Assembly: GCA_036924085.1 (NCBI GenBank)
Contig: JAVGWX010000007.1
Location: forward strand, 33,345,953 to 33,409,952
Direction of reading: 5' to 3'
DNA: 64,000 nucleotides
Source: Ariolimax columbianus
Taxonomy: Eukaryota > Mollusca > Gastropoda > Stylommatophora > Arionidae
The notes under the pieces are model-generated. The model searched no databases. It was not told the DNA's origin and was given only the letters and a program-made list of their open reading frames with translations. The translations under genes and the position numbers were made by a program. Shown piece by piece: positions 52,878 through 61,972 of the stretch. Numbering within the stretch: the first letter of the stretch is position 1; every line of letters starts with the position of its first letter.

Positions 52878-53536
52878 GTCAGGATCAGGTGAAATATACT
52901 GATCAGACTATGTTAGTCAAGGTCAGGTGAAACATACTGATCAGACTATGTTAGTCAGGGTCAGGTGAAACATACTGATCAGACTATGTTAGTCAGGGTC
53001 AGGTGAAACATACTGATCAGACTATGTTAGTCAGGGTCAGGTGAAACATACTGATCAGACTATGCTAGTCAGGGTTAGATGAAACATACTGATCAGAACA
53101 TGTTAGTCAGGGTCAGGTGAAACATACTGATCAGACTATGCTAGTCAGGGTTAGATGAAACATACTGATCAGACCATGTTAGTCAGGGTCAGGTGAAACA
53201 AACTGATCAGATTATCCTAGTCAGGGTCAGGTGAAACATACTGATCAGATTATCCTAGTCAGGGTCAGGTGAAACATATTTATCAAAACTCCACCTCACT
53301 TCTAAGCAGTTCTCCCTGGAAACACAGCTTCATGCAGTCTGGCTAACAAGGTGAAGATAAGCACTGTGATCCCCAGTGGTGCGCTGACTGAGTAGGTTCA
53401 CATTGCACTACAGCCAGGAGGATCTCATTCCACTTACTCAAGCATACCTCAGGATGTGAGGAGAGCCACTGTAAACCACCACTGAAGAAAGTCAATAGAG
53501 TACCTTACTCAAGTACAAGTGGCATTAACAACAACA
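52878..53536 (+). repeat. SINE-E with its head expanded into a 38-bp array
   Basis: Eleven 38-bp units (52878 to 53258, every 38 bp) of 'gtcagggtcaggtgaaacat' plus 'actgatcagactatgtta' continue without a break into the SINE-E body ('tccctggaaacacagcttca', 'ggctaacaaggtgaag') and end in the (AAC)n tail at 53526-53536. The 38-bp unit is the SINE-E head, present once in other copies. The tail lies within 6 bp of the exon donor at 53542. Confidence 0.93.
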
Positions 53537-53542
53537 GCATAC

Positions 53543-53685
53543 CTGATATCCATTGAGATCCACACAGAGGGAAGTATCCGGAGATATAACATCAGTTATA
53601 ATCCTCATAGCCAGCTCTTTGTTCTTCCACTCATCCGATGAAATGTCCACAATATTATCTACGTGAACAGCTGCGCCAATGGGCC
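53543..53685 (-). CDS. MAN2A: alpha-mannosidase II-like exon
   Basis: Acceptor 'aatttcttttag', two bases completing a Gly codon, then PIGAAVHVDNIVDISSDEWK, NKELAMRIITDVISPDTSLC and VDLNGYQ; donor GTATGC. Matches the VDI...(N)xE(L/I)A...(T)DLNG(F/Y)Q block of Golgi mannosidase II. 143 bp, phase 1 in and 0 out. The intronic sequence after the donor is a SINE-E tail from about base 6 onward. Confidence 0.97.
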
Positions 53686-53990
53686 CTAAAAGAAATTACA
53701 TTTGAAGACCTCAGCTCTGATGTGGCTACCTGAGACTTAATTGATCATTGCAATCAGTCATTGTGTCAAGATGGCAAGTCTAACTTCAGAAGGTAAAGGT
53801 AAAGGATAAAGGTGAGGGCTCGATTTCAGCGCAAGCGGGTCTCCCCATATGGCTTGGTTTCTCTCCACAGAATGGTATCCCCGCCTGCTGAGAGCATCGC
53901 ACAAAGCACAACCTCCGTAGCTCCAGCAATGAATCCAAGGATCTCTGGAAAAAAATTGCCATCATGAACCGACCGCTGTAGCACAAATTC
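53686..53990. other. Intronic, unassigned
   Basis: Contains a short AAAGGT-type run at 53790-53815; otherwise featureless. Confidence 0.45.
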
Positions 53991-53997
53991 TAACCCT

Positions 53998-54237
53998 GGG
54001 GACGGCGTGGCTATTGGTTAAAATCACAATCCGAAGGTGCTGGGTTCGTTCCCCATCACAGCAACGGCCGTTACCCTGAGGAAGCAAAGCCCTAGAAAAT
54101 GCAGGAGGAAGCAGAACCTTACATAAAATGCATGCCGAAGTTGGATGCACCGGGCCGAAAGGCACAAAATAAAAACAAAGTGCAATGCATACTGCCTTGG
54201 GAAATAGAGAAATAACTCAAACGCAAAAATAACAAAT
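53998..54237 (+). repeat. SINE-A copy
   Basis: 'ggggacggcgtggctattgg' head, box B 'gggttcgttcccc' (about 54042-54054), 'gcaggaggaagcagaacctt', ending in an A-rich tail. Flanking 'acaaattcta' and 'acaaatttta' may be a decayed target duplication. Confidence 0.87.
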
Positions 54238-54474
54238 TTTAAAAATGTAAACCCGACCATCTGAACACGATGCGATCTGTTTGACAACTTTGCCGCGGAC
54301 ATCCACAGAAGGTAAAGTAAGGATTGTTACTGCAGGACTGGACAGCAGAGAGATCACAAATCGTCAGAAGTTATTTTGGGTCTTCTGTCCTTGACTTTCT
54401 TGGGTTTACGTTGTGAGAAAGCTGATATCCTGGATTCGAAAGCACCAGTAGTGAGGAAATTATTTACAGATAAG

Positions 54475-54785
54475 AGTGGACATTAGATATGGATAAGAGA
54501 GACATTATATATGGATAAGTGGAACAATATATATAGATGAGGGAGACATTATACTGGCATATGGATAAGGGACATATTATATATGGATAAGTGGAACAAT
54601 ATATATAGATGAGGGAGACATTATACTGGCATATAGATAAGGGAGACATTATATATGGATTCAAGACACATTACATATCGATAAGGGAGACACAATATAT
54701 ATAGATAAAGGGGGGGCATTATATACGGAAACCTCTACACCTCACGGTAGAAGAGGAGCGACTAAGTATTATATATGGATAGAGG
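54475..54785 (+). repeat. Older part of the GGATAA minisatellite
   Basis: Units of 'atatatggataagggagaca' with insertions, and a ~75-bp direct duplication including 'gtggaacaatatatatagat'. Same family as 55155-56440 but more diverged; separated from it by SINE-C and SINE-D. Confidence 0.85.
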
Positions 54786-54796
54786 AGACAATATGT

Positions 54797-54965
54797 CAGA
54801 ATAACTTTACGTCTTTTATACTGGTTTAGAAGACTCTGTAGAGTCTGTATACAACCAGTTTCGTGGAGGGTGTTTAACCAATGTGCAAGTCCATCTTAAT
54901 TGACTCAAACGCTAGAGCTAAGTAGACCTGCAGCCAGTTAGGTGCCATCTATGCTGCTCTTAACA
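54797..54965 (-). repeat. SINE-C with CR1-like tail
   Basis: The plus strand begins 'aactttacgtcttttatact' and 'ggtttagaagactctgtaga', the reversed CR1/L2-like 3' tail (about 55 bp), then the SINE-C body to 'tgctcttaacaaacc'. Best reference copy for the family. Confidence 0.82.
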
Positions 54966-55152
54966 AACCAACTGGGGGAAGGTACAAATAATTTTGGGTA
55001 GATGTTTTAGCTTGATATTTGGAATTTTGTCTGGGCAGCAGCTGCTAAGCCTACTCTTTTCTATTTCTAACTGCCAAGGAATTTTTAACTTACTCGACAC
55101 TGAACATGGGAGTCCCCAGAGATCAGGGGAATTTTTACCAGAAGATCCACGT
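54966..55152 (-). repeat. SINE-D body without head
   Basis: The minus strand has 'cttctggtaaaaattcccct', 'gacagttagaaat'-like 'ggcagttagaaatag' and 'gctgctgcccagac', in SINE-D order (compare 9735-9935). The tRNA-like head is absent where the minisatellite resumes. Confidence 0.75.
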
Positions 55153-55154
55153 GG

Positions 55155-56440
55155 GGGGAATTAGATATGGATAAGAGGAAGGAGACATTAAAAATGGATA
55201 AAGGGGGGTATTAGATTTGAATAAAGGGAGGGCATTAGATATGGATAAAGGGGAGGGGGCATTAGATATGGATAAGGGGGAGGGGGCATTAGATATGGAT
55301 AAGGGGGGCATTAGATATGGATAAAGGGGGGCATTAGATATGGATAAAGGGGAGGGGGCATTAGATATGGATAAGGGGGGCATTCGATATGGATAAAGGG
55401 GGGCATTAGATATGGATAAGGGGGGAGGCATTAGATATGGATAAGGGGGAGGGGGCATTAGATATGGAAAAGGGGGAGGGGGCATTAGATATGGATAAGG
55501 GGGAGGGGCATTAGATATGGATAAGGGGGAGGGGGCATTCGATTTGGATAAGGGGGGCATTAGATATGGATAAGGTGGGCATTAGATATGGATAAAGGGG
55601 AGGGAGCATTAGATATGGATAAGGGGAGAGGCATTATATATGGATAAGGGGGGAGGCATTAGATATGGATAAGGGGGAGGAGGCATTAGATATGGATAAG
55701 GGGGGGCATTAGATATGGATAAGGGGGAGGGGGCATTAGATTTGGATAAGGGGGGCATTAGATATGGATAAGGTGGGCATTAGATATGGATAAAGGGGAG
55801 GGGGCATTAGATATGGATAAGGGGGGCATTAGATATGGATAAAGGGGGGCATTAGATATGGATAACTTAACTTAACATCTTTATACTGGTTTAGAAGACC
55901 CTGCAGAGTCTGTATACAACCAGTTAAGGGGGGAGGCATTAGATATGGATAAAGGGGGGCATTAGATATGGATAAGGGGGGAGGCATTAGATATGGATAA
56001 AGGAGGGCATTAGATATGGATAAGGGGGGAGGCATTAGATATGGATAAGGGGGGAGGCATTAGATATGGATAAAGGGGGGGCATTAGATATGGATAAGGG
56101 GGGGGCATTAGATATGGATAAAGGGACGGCATTAGATATGGATAAAGGGGGGCATTAGATATGGATAAGGGGGGAGGCATTAGATATGGATAAAGGGGGG
56201 GGGGCATTAGATATGGATAAAGGGATGGCATTAGATATGGATAAAGGGGGGCATTAGATATGGATAAAGGGGGGCATTAGATATGGATAAGGGGGCATTA
56301 GATATGGAAAAAGGGGGGCATTAGATATGGATAAAGGGGGGCATTAGATTTGGATAAACGGGCATTATATGTGTATTAGAGGGCATTATATATGAATAAC
56401 GTGGACATTAGATCTGGATAAAGGGGCATTAGATATGGAT
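55155..56440 (+). repeat. GGATAA-G(n)-GCATTAGATAT minisatellite
   Basis: About 45 units of 'gcattagatatggataa' plus a variable G-rich spacer 'ggggg' or 'gggggaggggg', 23-33 bp each. Strongly purine-rich on the plus strand, so the host transcript from the minus strand would be C/T-rich. Apparent proline-rich frames on the minus strand come from the repeat alone. A 63-bp LINE tail interrupts it at 55865-55927. Confidence 0.95.
55865..55927 (-). mobile_element. CR1/L2-like LINE 3' tail only, inside minisatellite
   Basis: 63 bp beginning 'cttaacttaacatctttata' and ending 'tctgtatacaaccagttaa', exactly the reversed 3' terminus of the LINE. Array units continue on both sides. Either an extreme 5' truncation or a SINE-C tail; no non-LINE sequence is present. 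Confidence 0.9.
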
Positions 56441-56897
56441 GAGAGGGACTGAAGACACGAGTCTCTATTACACAGAGTGGAAGAAGTTTTCAACTAAATC
56501 TTGGCCTACCAGGGAGGCTATACTACCAGCAGACTACCGGAACCAGTATCCCCGCTCTTATCACCATTTGCTGGAAGAGATTGAGCACCTATGGGTTACT
56601 TGGGTTGCGATGATGTCGTCAACACAAAACAATATAACGAAATTTTTTATAGAGATAAACAAAATTTACAGAAGTCTCCCCTACAAGCATGGAGCGTGTA
56701 GCCTAGTCGACAGCTGGCTTGCTAAGACTGGAATCACAGCGCCAGGTTTCGAAATCACGGACGGAAAGAACAAAATCAGGGCGTGGTTCGTTCCTGGAAC
56801 GACAAGAAGGTCCCCTGTTGTTGGGGGCTCCATGTTCCTACGGGACTTTTTCTCCTTTATATGTCTTGAACATGATGTTTTGCTATGTTTTTTTTAA
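56439..56897 (+). CDS. Unknown 152-residue open frame
   Basis: Begins where the minisatellite ends and stays open for 152 codons. It has no membrane segment, no Cys/His cluster and no family I recognise; it contains LLEEIEHLWVTW and VDSWLAKTGITAPGFEI. Its composition is protein-like, unlike the repeat-derived frames nearby. It could be a remnant of a mobile-element ORF or chance. Antisense within the host intron, so an independent gene seems unlikely. Confidence 0.25.
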   Translation: MRGTEDTSLYYTEWKKFSTKSWPTREAILPADYRNQYPRSYHHLLEEIEHLWVTWVAMMSSTQNNITKFFIEINKIYRSLPYKHGACSLVDSWLAKTGITAPGFEITDGKNKIRAWFVPGTTRRSPVVGGSMFLRDFFSFICLEHDVLLCFF

Positions 56898-56924
56898 AAT
56901 TTAGAGTGAGGCTGTGATATCTGC

Positions 56925-57125
56925 GCCTTTTGACTCTGTGCATCCTATTTCAGCACGAAATGTTTGCCTTCCCTGTACGATCCTTATTCCCTTAGCCAGA
57001 CTACACAAGTGCAGCCTGTTTTCCAGGACAGCCACCTGGAAGCAGAATTTGGTATTGGTCAGCCATGGTTGAGTTGCTTTGAACCACTAGCTACTTGTCA
57101 GCTCATCCATTATGCTGCATCTTCG
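56925..57125 (-). repeat. Old SINE-B copy
   Basis: Retains 'ccttagccaga', 'gcagcctgttttccagga' and 'cttccct' in SINE-B order, at roughly 30% divergence. Confidence 0.55.
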
Positions 57126-57524
57126 GCCCCTACATTTGTAAATTTTTGTTCTCAGAGTTTTTTAATGTTTTTTTTTTGGTGTGTTTTGTTATCAGATCAC
57201 ATTAGAATACACAATGTTTGAGTCTATTCTAACTTTTTTCTTTATTATTAATAGCTTACAACACTGGTAGATCTGGCTACAGGACAAGGGGGCGGACACG
57301 AGGCAGGTGAATAGATGACATTAAAGTGATTGTGGAATAACACAGGCTCACTTTAACCGGCGCAACGCACTTGGCGCCGGACAGACGACTTAAACTCCCC
57401 ACGACGCTTAATGGCATAAATGGAAAGAAAACTAACTACTTTGTTTTGTATTTTGTTTTCATTATGTTACATAATTTTAAAAATAAGGCTGCATGTAATA
57501 ACACTTTCAGAAATCATTTAGGCA
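57126..57524. other. Intronic, unassigned
   Basis: No coding or repeat features recognised. Confidence 0.45.
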
Positions 57525-57600
57525 GCAGAGATGGCACCTAATAGGCTGTGGGTCTAACTTTGCTCTCATGTTTTAGTCCATTATGGATGCCATCAGGCCA
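57525..57600 (+). repeat. Old SINE-C fragment
   Basis: 'agatggcacctaataggctg' then 'gggtctaactttgctct' matches the start of SINE-C; the remainder has decayed or been separated from the CR1-like tail at 58008. Confidence 0.5.
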
Positions 57601-58007
57601 CATATTTGACTGGAATGCACACTAGTCGACGACTTACACTTATGTCTACGGAGACATGTTGCTGTTTTTGGATTAGTTAGTTTATTCATTTTGTTTCTTC
57701 GTGTTTCCCTCTAATTATCCTGGCATGGCCCTCGGCTATATATAATAGCATTTCGGTTGTTTTGTGTCGTATTTCCATGGTCTAGTGCACACAGCTGAAC
57801 TTCACAAGAGTGACGCCATTCACCATATTTGCAGACAATGTCAGTTTTTGTGCGGCTGTAAAATGTACACACGGGACAATAATGAACTAAAACACATCAT
57901 ACAAGAGAGCGACAGCCCTGCTCGGTTAGCAAGATGCCCAAGACACATTACTCACTCTCAAAGTGATGCACCTACAACCTCTTGCAGTTACCGGAAAACA
58001 AGACAAA

Positions 58008-58076
58008 AACTGGTTGTATACAGCCACCTCAGAGTCTTCTAAACCAGTATAATGACGTCAAGTTAAATTAAGTTAA
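58008..58076 (+). mobile_element. CR1/L2-like 3' tail
   Basis: 'actggttgtatacagccacc', 'ttctaaaccagtataatgac' and 'aagttaaattaagttaa'. Only the 3' end. Lies 52 bp from the exon at 58129. Confidence 0.82.
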
Positions 58077-58128
58077 ATGTCTTAACATATGCTCATATTT
58101 AACAGAACAAACAGGCATTAAGTCATAC

Positions 58129-58240
58129 CTGAAACATTGTACAGGGTAGTTGAATGTAAAACTCCAGGCAGTTGAGAGATCACTGAGGACATGACAGGAC
58201 CCTTAATCACGACTATGCTGGGATAAAATGTTTCAACATC
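58129..58240 (-). CDS. MAN2A: alpha-mannosidase II-like exon, most 5' one seen
   Basis: Acceptor 'tattttctcgcag', 37 codons plus one base, donor GTATGA. It reads DVETFYPSIVVIKGPVMSSV, then ISQLPGVLHSTTLYNVSG across the intron. Corresponds to the segment just before the VDI block in Golgi mannosidase II (an xxEGP...SxV... run ending RLYNxPG). Upstream exons, including the membrane anchor and zinc-binding catalytic domain, must lie to the right; none was recognised between 58241 and 64000. Confidence 0.93.
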
Positions 58241-58419
58241 CTGCGAGAAAATATTTTTAAAAGAAGCGATTAAAATCATTTCAGTATGCTGTTCTATTAA
58301 GCACCAGAGTGGCACAGCAGTTATAGCACTGGGCTCACACAGCATAGGGAATGTGCTTGTATCTTGATTGAAGCATGATTTCGCAAAACCAGCTGTAAAT
58401 AGGAACATGACAGAGGAAG

Positions 58420-58568
58420 CTTCTTCTTCTTCTTCTTCGTTCATTCTCAACCTCCCACTACTAGGTGTAGAAGGGTCTTGGCAGCTCTGGTTCGCCGGCC
58501 CTGATGCTAGCAGTCAGCTATGGGTCGCTGACCACTGCAGCTCATGCGCTGCTAAGCATCTTGATCCC
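58420..58568 (-). repeat. SINE-B with internal deletion and 11-bp TSD
   Basis: Starts (TTC)n 'ttcgttcattctcaacctcc' and jumps to 'aggtgtagaagggtcttggc', so the middle third is deleted. Ends 'gctgctaagcatcttgatcc'. Flanked by 'acagaggaagc' at 58409-58419 and 58569-58579. Confidence 0.93.
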
Positions 58569-58607
58569 ACAGAGGAAGCAAGACAGCACTTTTGATAAAA
58601 TCTGTTC

Positions 58608-60052
58608 CAACACCATTATTCCTAATTCTTCAGTTACCATTTTATACAATCCTTCTTGAATTGTCATTTTATATAATACTCCATCAATTTCCATTTGGGA
58701 ACAAGATGCTGAGCAGCGCATGAGCTGCAGTGGTCAGCGATCCATAGCTGACTGCAAGCGTCAGGGCCAGCGAACCAGAACTGCCAAGACCCTTCTACAT
58801 CTCCATACGGTGATCCTGAATAACAGGCTGCAGCAGGGCAGACTGGCTAAGGAGAAGGGATTAAAGAGGGAATGTTAACCCAGTACTCAAAAAATGCTTG
58901 CTGAAGTCGGATGTGTTGTAAACTACGACACAACGCATTCCGTTCTCTTGACTACATTCTGCTACTTGAGACCTTTTCAGGGTTTGGTAGCAGGAGATTG
59001 AGAACGAACGAAGCCACGCCAAGCCAATTTCCATTTTATATAATCCTTCTTCAGTTGCCATTTTAAATAATCCTCCTTCAGTTGCTATTTTATTAATTTT
59101 CACAACACTTTTTTCGTTGTCATTTTTATAAGCATTCCTTTACTGCTATTTTTTCTAATCCATCATTTGTTGCTATTTTTCCTAATCCATCATTTGTTGC
59201 TATTTTTCCTAATCCATCATTTGTTGCTATTTTTCCTAATCCATCATTTGTTGCAATTTTCCTAATCCATCATTTGTTGCGATTTTTCCTAATCCATCAT
59301 TTGTTGCTATTTTTCCTAATCCATCATTTGTTGCTATTTTTCCTAATCCATCATTTGTTGCTATTTTTCCTAATCCATCATTTGTTGCTATTTTTCCTAA
59401 TCCATCATTTGTTGCTATTTTTCCTAATCCATCATTTGTTGCTATTTTTCCTAATCCATCATTTGTTGCTATTTTTCCTAATCCATCATTTGTTGCTATT
59501 TTTCCTAATCCATCATTTGTTGCTATTTTTCCTAATCCATCATTTGTTGCTATTTTTCCTAATCCATCATTTGTTGCTATTTTTCCTAATCCATCATTTG
59601 TTGCTATTTTTCCTAATCCATCATTTGTTGCTATTTTTCCTAATCCATCATTTGTTGCTATTTTTCCTAATCCATCATTTGTTGCTATTTTTCCTAATCC
59701 ATCATTTGTTGCTATTTTTCCTAATCCATCATTTGTTGCTATTTTTCCTAATCCATCATTTGTTGCTATTTTTCCTAATCCATCATTTGTTGCTATTTTT
59801 CCTAATCCATCATTTGTTGCTATTTTTCCTAATCCATCATTTGTTGCTATTTTTCCTAATCCATCATTTGTTGCTATTTTTCCTAATCCATCATTTGTTG
59901 CTATTTTTCCTAATCCATCATTTGTTGCTATTTTTCCTAATCCATCATTTGTTGCTATTTTTCCTAATCCATCATTTGTAGCTATTTTTCCTAATCCATC
60001 ATTTGTTGCAATTTTTCCTAATCCATCATTTGTTGCTATTTTTCCTAAGCCT
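58608..60052 (+). repeat. 27-bp tandem array, about 33 clean units with decayed edges
   Basis: Clean units of 'ctatttttcctaatccatca' plus 'tttgttg' run from 59146 to 60035, every 27 bp except one 26-bp unit. Decayed units ('ccattttatataatccttct') extend left to about 58608 and right to about 60250. 27 bp is nine codons, so a 235-residue frame (59274-59981) repeats FFLIHHLLL; this is not a real membrane protein. A SINE-B at 58697-59024 splits the old part. Confidence 0.96.
58697..59024 (+). repeat. SINE-B, complete, 12-bp TSD
   Basis: Defines the family: 328 bp from 'gggaacaagatgctgagcag' to 'gaacgaacgaagccacgcca', flanked by 'caatttccattt' at 58685-58696 and 59025-59036. No tRNA-like boxes recognised, so its promoter is unknown. 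Inserted into a decayed 27-bp repeat unit. Confidence 0.96.
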
Positions 60053-60059
60053 TTGCTGC

Positions 60060-60424
60060 CATTTTTTTCTAACTGTTTTGTTTAAATTTTTACTAGTTTA
60101 TCTTTTGCTGTCATTTCAATAATCCTTCTTGTTGCGATTTTTTCAAATCCATCTTTTGCTGTCCCTTTAATAATTATTCTTTGTTGCAATTGTTAATAAC
60201 TCCTTATGCTGTCATTTTTCTAAATCCTTCTCCGCTGCAATTTTTTTTACTATCGATATGCACTGGCTACACCTTTGTGTGCCTCAGTGCAAATTTCTAA
60301 CTAATGTATTAAGACTTCAGTTTAATAGTATGATTTTCAATATTTGCATATCTATAAGTTCTACTAGTTATTTAGACACTCTTATTCTTCTTCATTGATC
60401 AACTGATGCTATGTTTCTAGTCTG
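60060..60424. other. Decayed array edge, then unassigned
   Basis: Weak 27-bp-like units to about 60250, then AT-rich sequence with no feature. Confidence 0.5.
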
Positions 60425-61265
60425 GTGAGGTTCACAAAGGAGACTGCATTTCAGGTCTTTGCCAGTTCCCTACAGCTTTTTGAGCATAGTCGCTCTCCCA
60501 GGCCAGACTGTCTCTCTTTGGTCTGCATAGATCGGGCAGTCCTGCAGAATATGTTCTGGTGTTTGCTTGAGTGCTCCACAATTGCACGTGGCGGTGTCTC
60601 TGAGACCCATTCTGTGGAGGTGGGCCTTGAGTCTACAATGACCCGTTCTGAGTCTGAAGATCTTTGTCTGCCCATCTCTGCCAAGTTTGTCTATGCTGTC
60701 ATTTCTGGCTTGTATACTTTGTTCTGATCTCTCCATTCTGTTCTCATGGATCGTTTGATGAGTGTCTTTGCTTCTTTATAACTCTATGGATGGGGAGTTT
60801 GCGTGCCGCTACTTCCGGCTTTTGTGAGCTCATCTGCTTTCTCATTTCCATGGATCCCACAGTGGGCCAAAATCCACTGTAGGACTAAATCTGTTTTTTA
60901 AGACTGCAATCTTGTGTATTTTATTTCATGTGAGAGAGTATTTTGTTTGGGCCTTGAGATGGCTTGGAGTACACTCCTGGAGTCTGTTAGAATGACCGTT
61001 GTCCTTTTAGTTATGTTTTGGCTGATAAAAATCTGAGTTGCTGCATGAACAATTCTTGCTTCAGCTCTGAAATTGGTACAGGTCTCTCCAGCTGGTATGG
61101 AGTGATTTTCTATGTCGCCATTGAAGTGTTCGATGTAGACTCCCCTGGCTACCCCTTTATTGCTCATCGAGGCAGATCCATCTGTGTACACATGTGCCCG
61201 GGAGTTACTAGGGTACTGTCTCTTGAGCTCCTGCAGAACGTGGATTTTATATTTTATTGCTGACT
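60425..61265 (-). mobile_element. I-like LINE, second family: RNase H and C-terminus
   Basis: The minus strand from 61265 reads ELKRQYPSNSRAHVYTDGSA (RNase H first Asp), FRAEARIVHAATQI (Glu), TVILTDSRSVLQAISRPKQN (Asp), then across frameshifts WILAHCGIHGNEKADELTKA (final block), IFRLRTGHCRLKAHLHRMGL and TCNCGALKQTPEHILQDCP. Distinct from the 17-24 kb family. 5'-truncated; 3' end not defined. Confidence 0.9.
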
Positions 61266-61429
61266 GCTCAGTTATTTGGAAACAATGGCCGAGGATAGAA
61301 GATGGAAAATTGGAATCAGGAAGAAAATAAGGATGGCTAAATCAGCATGTATCATTTACTAAAATTAAAACAAGTAGCTCACAAATGAAATTTAAAATTA
61401 CAGTGATCACGTGTTATGTTAATTCATCA

Positions 61430-61762
61430 AGATCAAGATACTGAGCTGCAGCGATCAATGACCCAAAGCTGACTGCTAATGTCAGGGCCAGCAAACCAGA
61501 GCTGCCAAGACCCTTCTACACCTCTACGCAGTAACCCTGGGTAATGGGCTGCAACAGAGCAGACTGGCTATGAAGAACCGATCGAAGAGGGAAGGCTAAG
61601 CCAGTACCAAAAAATGCCTGCTGAAGTCGGATGTGTCAAACCGAAAGGTGCAAATATACCAGTCATACTGTAAACTACAACACAACGCATTCCGTTCTCC
61701 GGACAACATCCTGCTACTTGCAAAGCCCTTGATTGCAGAAGATTCAGAACAAACGAAGGAGA
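61430..61762 (+). repeat. SINE-B, full length
   Basis: 'aagatcaagatactgagctg' to 'gattcagaacaaacgaagga'. More diverged than the 58697 copy. Confidence 0.85.
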
Positions 61763-61765
61763 ATA

Positions 61766-61972
61766 TTCATAATTACTGTATAGCATAGAAAGACGGACAA
61801 TGAACATACAGTTGGTGAAGGGAAATGATACCTTTAAAATGTGGCTATACAGAAGAATGTGGCATCTCGTGGGAAAAACCCAACAAATACGGAGTCGAGC
61901 AGTTAAGATATTTTGATCACATCAGAAAACCTTGTTAAAAACAATACTAAAAGGAAAAGCGGATGGCAGAGG
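61766..61972 (+). mobile_element. RTE-like LINE scrap
   Basis: The plus strand reads DTFKMWLYRRMWHLVGKT, then after a frameshift LRYFDHIRKPC-like sequence and TILKGKADG. This is the tail block of RTE-like proteins. Very short. Confidence 0.55.

Larger units (their letters stand above)
35663..58240 (-). other. MAN2A: Golgi-type alpha-mannosidase II-like gene, 3' part (six exons)
   Basis: Gene span seen in the window; the 5' exons are beyond the right edge or too diverged to see. Golgi alpha-mannosidase II is a type II membrane glycosidase (GH38). It trims two mannoses from GlcNAcMan5GlcNAc2 on N-glycoproteins, opening the route to complex glycans. The six exons total 993 coding bases including the stop and encode the C-terminal beta domains, not the zinc-binding catalytic domain. 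Introns from last to first are about 9.2, 3.9, 2.8, 1.3 and 4.4 kb. The Golgi type is favoured over the lysosomal one by RKLMQDDWRGLNEG, as in MAN2A1/2; lysosomal enzymes have a different block there. Confidence 0.92.

Noticed and set aside
55135..56231. Proline-rich frames on the minus strand
   Set aside because: Produced by the GGATAA minisatellite in several frames at once; no conserved domain.
55155..56440. Canonical G-quadruplex array
   Set aside because: G runs are separated by about 17-20 bases, too long for the usual loops; the paired runs in 'gggggaggggg' alone are too few.
59274..59981. A 235-residue frame that looks like a multi-pass membrane protein
   Set aside because: It is a perfect FFLIHHLLL nine-residue repeat produced by a 27-bp array; no start context or flanking coding sequence.
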